Of a stretch of 64,000 nt of DNA, positions 59,601 through 64,000 are shown piece after piece. The stretch lies in assembly GCA_963971305.1 (NCBI GenBank), contig OZ020304.1, forward strand, positions 34,582,502-34,646,501, given 5' to 3'. The position numbers and the translations under genes are program-made. How positions within the stretch are numbered: position 1 is the first letter of the stretch; every line of letters begins with the position of its first letter. The DNA is from Arcuatula senhousia (Eukaryota > Mollusca > Bivalvia > Mytilida > Mytilidae). Under the pieces are notes generated by a model. That model saw only the letters and a program-made list of their open reading frames with translations. It ran no database searches and was not told the origin of the DNA.

Positions 59601-60269
59601 CTACAAGTACTGCAGGCCTGTTGCAGATGGAACAATAAAAGCTTCTGCAATATGTGAACAAAATTCCTTTGTTTTCCAACCTCCCCCATGCATATTTCTC
59701 ATTACCGTTTCGTGTTCATGTTATACTTTTCATTTTCATATGATAATCCCTGTGTTTGTATGTGTAAGAATATGATAATCCTGTCTTCATAATATTCAAG
59801 ATGTATTTGTAGAGAAAAAATGCAGAGGGTAAGATAATCCATTTTCCATTCAAGCAAGCTTTACGAAGTGCATAATTACGTAAACTTTTGTGAAGACCTT
59901 CTGATTTCCAGGGCCTTAAAATTGCATATTGCCGGCTTTGGTTTACCACTGCCAAACTGAAGACAGTCCAAAAAATGTAACCGTGTTTGATGTTTGACAT
60001 AGAAGAGAAAATTATGAGAAAGCATATATAACAAACTAGTATTAGACTGTTATCAACCATTTCCACCTATTGTTCTTATCTTTTTAAATAAATCACTCAC
60101 ATATTTTTAATGTCTTCAGATTGCCAATGGTCATGATGTTAACAATAGCTAGCCTTTAATGTGCGTATAATAACATCGGGTATAAACAGCTATGGTTGAC
60201 GTTGGTAAGTTGAAGAGAGTAAAAAAACGAAACCGATTCATAAAAAGTTCAGTCTGAAGATAATGAACC

Positions 60270-60535
60270 ATTTGATTTTTATTGGCTAACTCTTGTAAAT
60301 CAAATTATTTAGATAAGAAGCAAAGGTGTACCAAAGGGGTAATCATACATCATAATACAGAAAAGACAAAGACAAAACCGGTATACACAAAAATCATCAC
60401 AACTAAACAAACCACACACACACATAATAATAAAACCGCATTCAGCAACGTGAACTCAAGTCGAAACGAGAGTAAACTCAGGTTCTCCGGAAGCGTAACC
60501 AATATCTGCTTGATATAGCACACCCGTCACGTTGC
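60270..60535 (-). repeat. RT 3' tail, inverted copy
   Basis: The plus strand reads AACGTGAACTCAAGTCG, AGAGTAAACTCAGGTTCTCC and AGCACACCCGTCACGTTGCC, the complement of the tail at 59380-59470. No RT sequence is attached. Confidence 0.55.
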
Positions 60536-60539
60536 CAGA

Positions 60540-61385
60540 AATACTTTGCTAACCATCTGTTAAATCATTATAATGTAAGGGCTTTGAAACAATAGTAGAC
60601 GCAATAGTTCGGCATGCCTACGGTGTATGATTTTTAACAAAGAAAGGGGAACTGGGACAAAATATTGGGCAACAGTCTTATGATAAACTGTAACTGGTCT
60701 TTTATTTCTTGAAATTCAAACTCCGTAAATATTTTGGACTGTCATCAGATTTTAGTCGACGTTAACCATTGCCGATAATGTCCTGTGGGTAAAGGGTTAT
60801 CTGTGTTCAAATTTCGTCTGCATTTTGTATTCGTTAAATTTCAGCTGACAATTTTTACTCATTTATTAAATGAGCCTCAAAAGAAAATCCTTTATTAAGA
60901 CCATGAAAATGCCAAGGTCTTCATGAATAAGACATACAAATTGTGATAATTTCATTGGTCGAGAGTTCTTTACTATGGATTAACCTATTTTTCAATTTTT
61001 CATAAATCATCATAGAAGTTTCGTTGAAAACATCCATAAAAATGATGACAATTAAAAGGGACAAAATAAACTGCTACTTTACACACAGTAGTTCTACCAC
61101 AATTTGTCATAGTCTCATCACCAGCCAAAACATTTTAATGTTTCAGAGGAGTTGCAGATACATTAAATGATTGCAAAGTTTTACAATAATTTTAAATTAA
61201 TAAGACCAAATTGCCCCTTATTTTTTTAAGATATAATTTAAAGTACAATTCAAATGGAAAAGAAAAATGAATTCCATAGTTTTTGTCAACATTAAAATGA
61301 TAAGCACTAAAGGGGACATTACTCTGCACCTTATGGTTGTCTTTGATCCACCTGCTGATTCTATTTAAATAAATTGTTCACTGGA
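60540..61385. other. Non-coding AT-rich stretch
   Basis: Nothing beyond AT-rich sequence was seen. Confidence 0.35.
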
Positions 61386-61389
61386 CATT

Positions 61390-62190
61390 GAAATCATTAA
61401 TAAGAAAGTTTTTAATCGCTGATATTCAAATAGTAATTAAGCATCTCTCTGTTTTGCGTTTAAAATCGTCGTCAGCAATACTGTTTCCACAAATAGTCAG
61501 GAAAAACCATAAGATCGGTACTTTCCGAGATGTTCCGTGTTCTTATTATAAAGAAGTCTTCACATCATGTAATGAAGTTTCCTTATCATGTAAAGAAGTA
61601 TTTGTATACATTAATGTATTGAGGTTTTCATATCATGTTAACAAGTATTCATATAAAGTAAAGAAGTTTTCATATCATGTATAGAAGTATTTGTATAATG
61701 AAACGCAGTTTTCATATCATGTAAAGAAGTATTCGTATAATGTAACGAAGTTTTCATATCATGTAAAGAAGTATTCGTATAATGAAATGCAGTTTTCATG
61801 TCATGTAAAGAAGTGTTCGTATAATGTAATGCAGTTGTCATATCAAGTAAAGAAGTAATCATATAATGTAATGAAGTTTTCATATCATTTAATGAAGTAT
61901 TCTTATAACGTAATGAAGTGTTCATATCATGTAAAGAAGTTTTCATATAATGTAATGAAGTTTTAATATGATGTAAAGAAGTATTCATATAATGCAATGA
62001 AGTTTTCATATCATGTAAAGAAGTATTCCTATAATGTGATGGAGTTTTCATATCATGGAATTGGATTTTCATACCAAATCGTTACGATTTCACATCATGT
62101 CAGTAGTGTTTGACATCAAGTAATAACTATTTACACCATGTCATGATGGTTTCTTCATATAAGGCAGTGATGGCGTTCCATACAAAAACA
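61390..62190 (-). repeat. Tandem 21/42-bp array, right inverted arm
   Basis: On the minus strand it reads in the same order as 52013-57720: GGAACGCCATCACTGCC head, GACATGATGTGAAATCGTAACGA, array (62065-61550), then the CAGAGAGATGC tail near 61445. It is uninterrupted. The translated 144-codon frame of the array is a by-product. Confidence 0.75.
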
Positions 62191-62875
62191 TTTAAAACGC
62201 AAGTTGTGACCATAAAAGGACCATGATCTCAATGGCGACTATTGTAGACCCGAAAGATCCATAAGATATATGTTTTAGTTAAAATTCTTCAGGCTTGGTT
62301 TTACCCTTTAGATATTATTAATTTTAGCAGCAGTGGTCATATTATTGTTAAATAAAAAATCCAAACAACATTTTGTTACAATACACCTTTACCAACATTT
62401 AAACGAAGTTTTGTGACACTTGACTAAGTGGTTTCTGAGAAGCAGATTTTTTATGCACCATCTACGAAAGTACCAGGCAAAAAGTGTTCGGTTCTGTTTG
62501 TCCGTCCGTCCCAAATGTTGCGAGATGGGTCATGATGTCTTTTGGACATATTTTTGTTTTAATTTAATAGACAGACGACAAACGTAAAATGATTACAATA
62601 GCTCACATGATCCTTGGTCAGATGCCAAAAAAAACAGTGTATAATAAAGATAATGATCTTGAAGAGTTCAAAAATATAACTTTACTCGAAACTCAATGTT
62701 TAAGTTACTTTGGGCAATATTTGGTAAGAGGCCGATTTGATGTTCTCTTGTGTTAAAGTTTTCTAAATAATAAAAAAAAATCCAGAAACATTCATAAAAA
62801 TGTTATTTCTTATTTATCTTTCAGATCGTTCTTTATTTTGTTATTGCATCGGATATCGATCGAATTTGGTTATCA
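62191..62875. other. Non-coding stretch
   Basis: A GTCCGTCCGTCCC tract near 62500 resembles the inverse of 35823. No gene is supported. Confidence 0.35.
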
Positions 62876-62879
62876 TGAT

Positions 62880-62997
62880 TTCAGGAAATAAGCCCAATGC
62901 CTAAAAGATTAAGGCAATTAGTAAATGACTAGGCATTAACTTATTGTCTAAGGAATGGGCTTAATGCCTGATTATGCTTATTGCCGTTAACATATAC
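62880..62997 (-). repeat. Right outer inverted block
   Basis: Inverted counterpart of 51239-51410, with AAGCCCAATGCCTAAAAG, GACTAGGCATTAACTTATTG and terminal GCTTATTGCCGTTAACA. It is followed at 63010-63055 by the GGGAGCGGGGGTATCACTAG end of another dispersed family. Confidence 0.6.
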
Positions 62998-63055
62998 ATG
63001 GCATAGTTTCGGGAGCGGGGGTATCACTAGTGAGCATTAACTCACATATTTACTT

Positions 63056-64000
63056 GTGTAAAATCTTACTAAATTCCTTTCTAAAACAGCTGCTCCATAC
63101 ATATAAAAACAAGTCTGAAAATTGCTTCATTTACTTATACAACCTGACTAATTTCTAATTATTCTAAAAAGAGTATAAACCGTCTAAAAACTTTGAACGA
63201 CGCAAAAGTTATCACACTAAAAAATTTTGTTCAATTTCAAATTTTTCGTATGGTTTTCTGAGAAAAGTTTGACGGATATTTTTTTAGTGTTGATGGACAA
63301 AATTGTCAAGGAGTAAAAATAAAAAATAAGTGACAATTCGTCGCGGAGGCAAAAAAAACACTGTTATTTTCACTAGAAATACTATTCAAAGTAATTTCAA
63401 ATTTACACTGTTTAACAAATTAAAATTGACAAAACCATGTTGGAGCTATACATATCGAAAGGCATCTTTAGAAAGAATGTATTTTTAAGGCCCATAGCTG
63501 ATATGTTTATTGTTCACCACTATCTTGTAGAAAATGGTGCTTTTTTCGTCAAACCAAAGATTTTTTTCCCACAGATTACCCACTGTATGGAAAGAGCGAA
63601 AGGGAAAAACGGTTGATTTCTGTGCCCCGGTGTAGTTTACTCCTGTGGCACTGTGGTATTGTGGGTAAAACATCCGAAAGACGTAAATATGTCATTTAGG
63701 TAAGAAAAATAGATAAACTAGTGTTATTAATGTTCATTTTTAGTTTCTTACTTGTCACTCTATTGTTTTCTAACCAGTTTTAAGCCAATAGATGAATAAT
63801 GTAAGAAAAATCACAATGAAAAAACAAAAAGTTAAAATGTTGAAAATCGCATAATTCTACGGTACATCTGTGAGCTATTAGTAAGTGTAAATATACTTTA
63901 TAAATCTTAAGAACATATTCTACTGTCGAAGATTAGTAGTTGTCTTCTGAAGTGATGTTACAGTTGTGTATAACTTATGAGGCGAATATTGTGTGCCCTG
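63056..64000. other. Non-coding AT-rich end of the window
   Basis: No gene or repeat is supported. The 62-codon frame 63673-63485 has no recognised motif. Confidence 0.35.

Noticed and set aside
59242..59775. 177-codon open frame
   Set aside because: It spans the end of a GGTGAGCT element, an RT 3' tail and a SINE-like stretch, which are three unrelated sequences.

Overview
The window is AT-rich eukaryotic DNA with no recognisable host gene. It is a graveyard of transposable elements. The repeat families (cytosine-rich SINEs with CTCA tails, gacggacgg-type repeats, GIY-YIG Penelope-like elements, hammerhead-ribozyme repeats, PHD/FLYWCH Mutator-like elements) suggest a bivalve mollusc, most likely a mussel. 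That assignment is inference. No rRNA, tRNA or CRISPR was seen.

Left third (1-23.5 kb, minus strand): one old Ty3/gypsy-type element runs from a truncated reverse transcriptase (23545) to an envelope-like gene (about 1336). Four later insertions cut its pol gene, and each keeps short flanking duplications: a 1.3-kb TIR element (21722-23035, GTTTAT), a head-to-head pair of Penelope-like fragments (19298-21255, TTAAG), an L1/Tx1-like LINE (12583-19008, ATAACAACA) and a 6.2-kb Mutator-like element with a nine-exon transposase gene (6269-12506, GCTTTCAT). Removing them mentally brings RT, RNase H, zinc-binding and integrase parts back into the normal order. The Ty3 element carries both a chromodomain and an env-like gene.

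Middle (23.5-38 kb): a decayed satellite of about 248 bp is interrupted by a tandem hammerhead-ribozyme repeat (retrozyme A, 23738-24507). A single-copy ribozyme repeat (C, near 26.4 kb) and a second tandem ribozyme repeat (B, 32.3-33.0 kb) follow. All three have hammerhead cores on the minus strand with a minimal helix III, and they share a short conserved box outside the ribozyme. Other items are inverted copies of two dispersed families, a MITE-like element, and a fragment of a Penelope-superfamily reverse transcriptase with its 3' tail.

Right (38-64 kb): two nearly identical SINEs with 13-14 bp target duplications, a degenerate third copy, two 465-bp near-identical direct repeats, a 120-bp palindrome, and an inverted arrangement (51.2-63.0 kb). 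The arms of the last contain 21/42-bp tandem repeats, and the left arm is split by a 4.7-kb TIR element. Nothing here looks like an expressed host gene. The best-preserved coding unit is the Mutator-like transposase, broken only by one extra A in a homopolymer.
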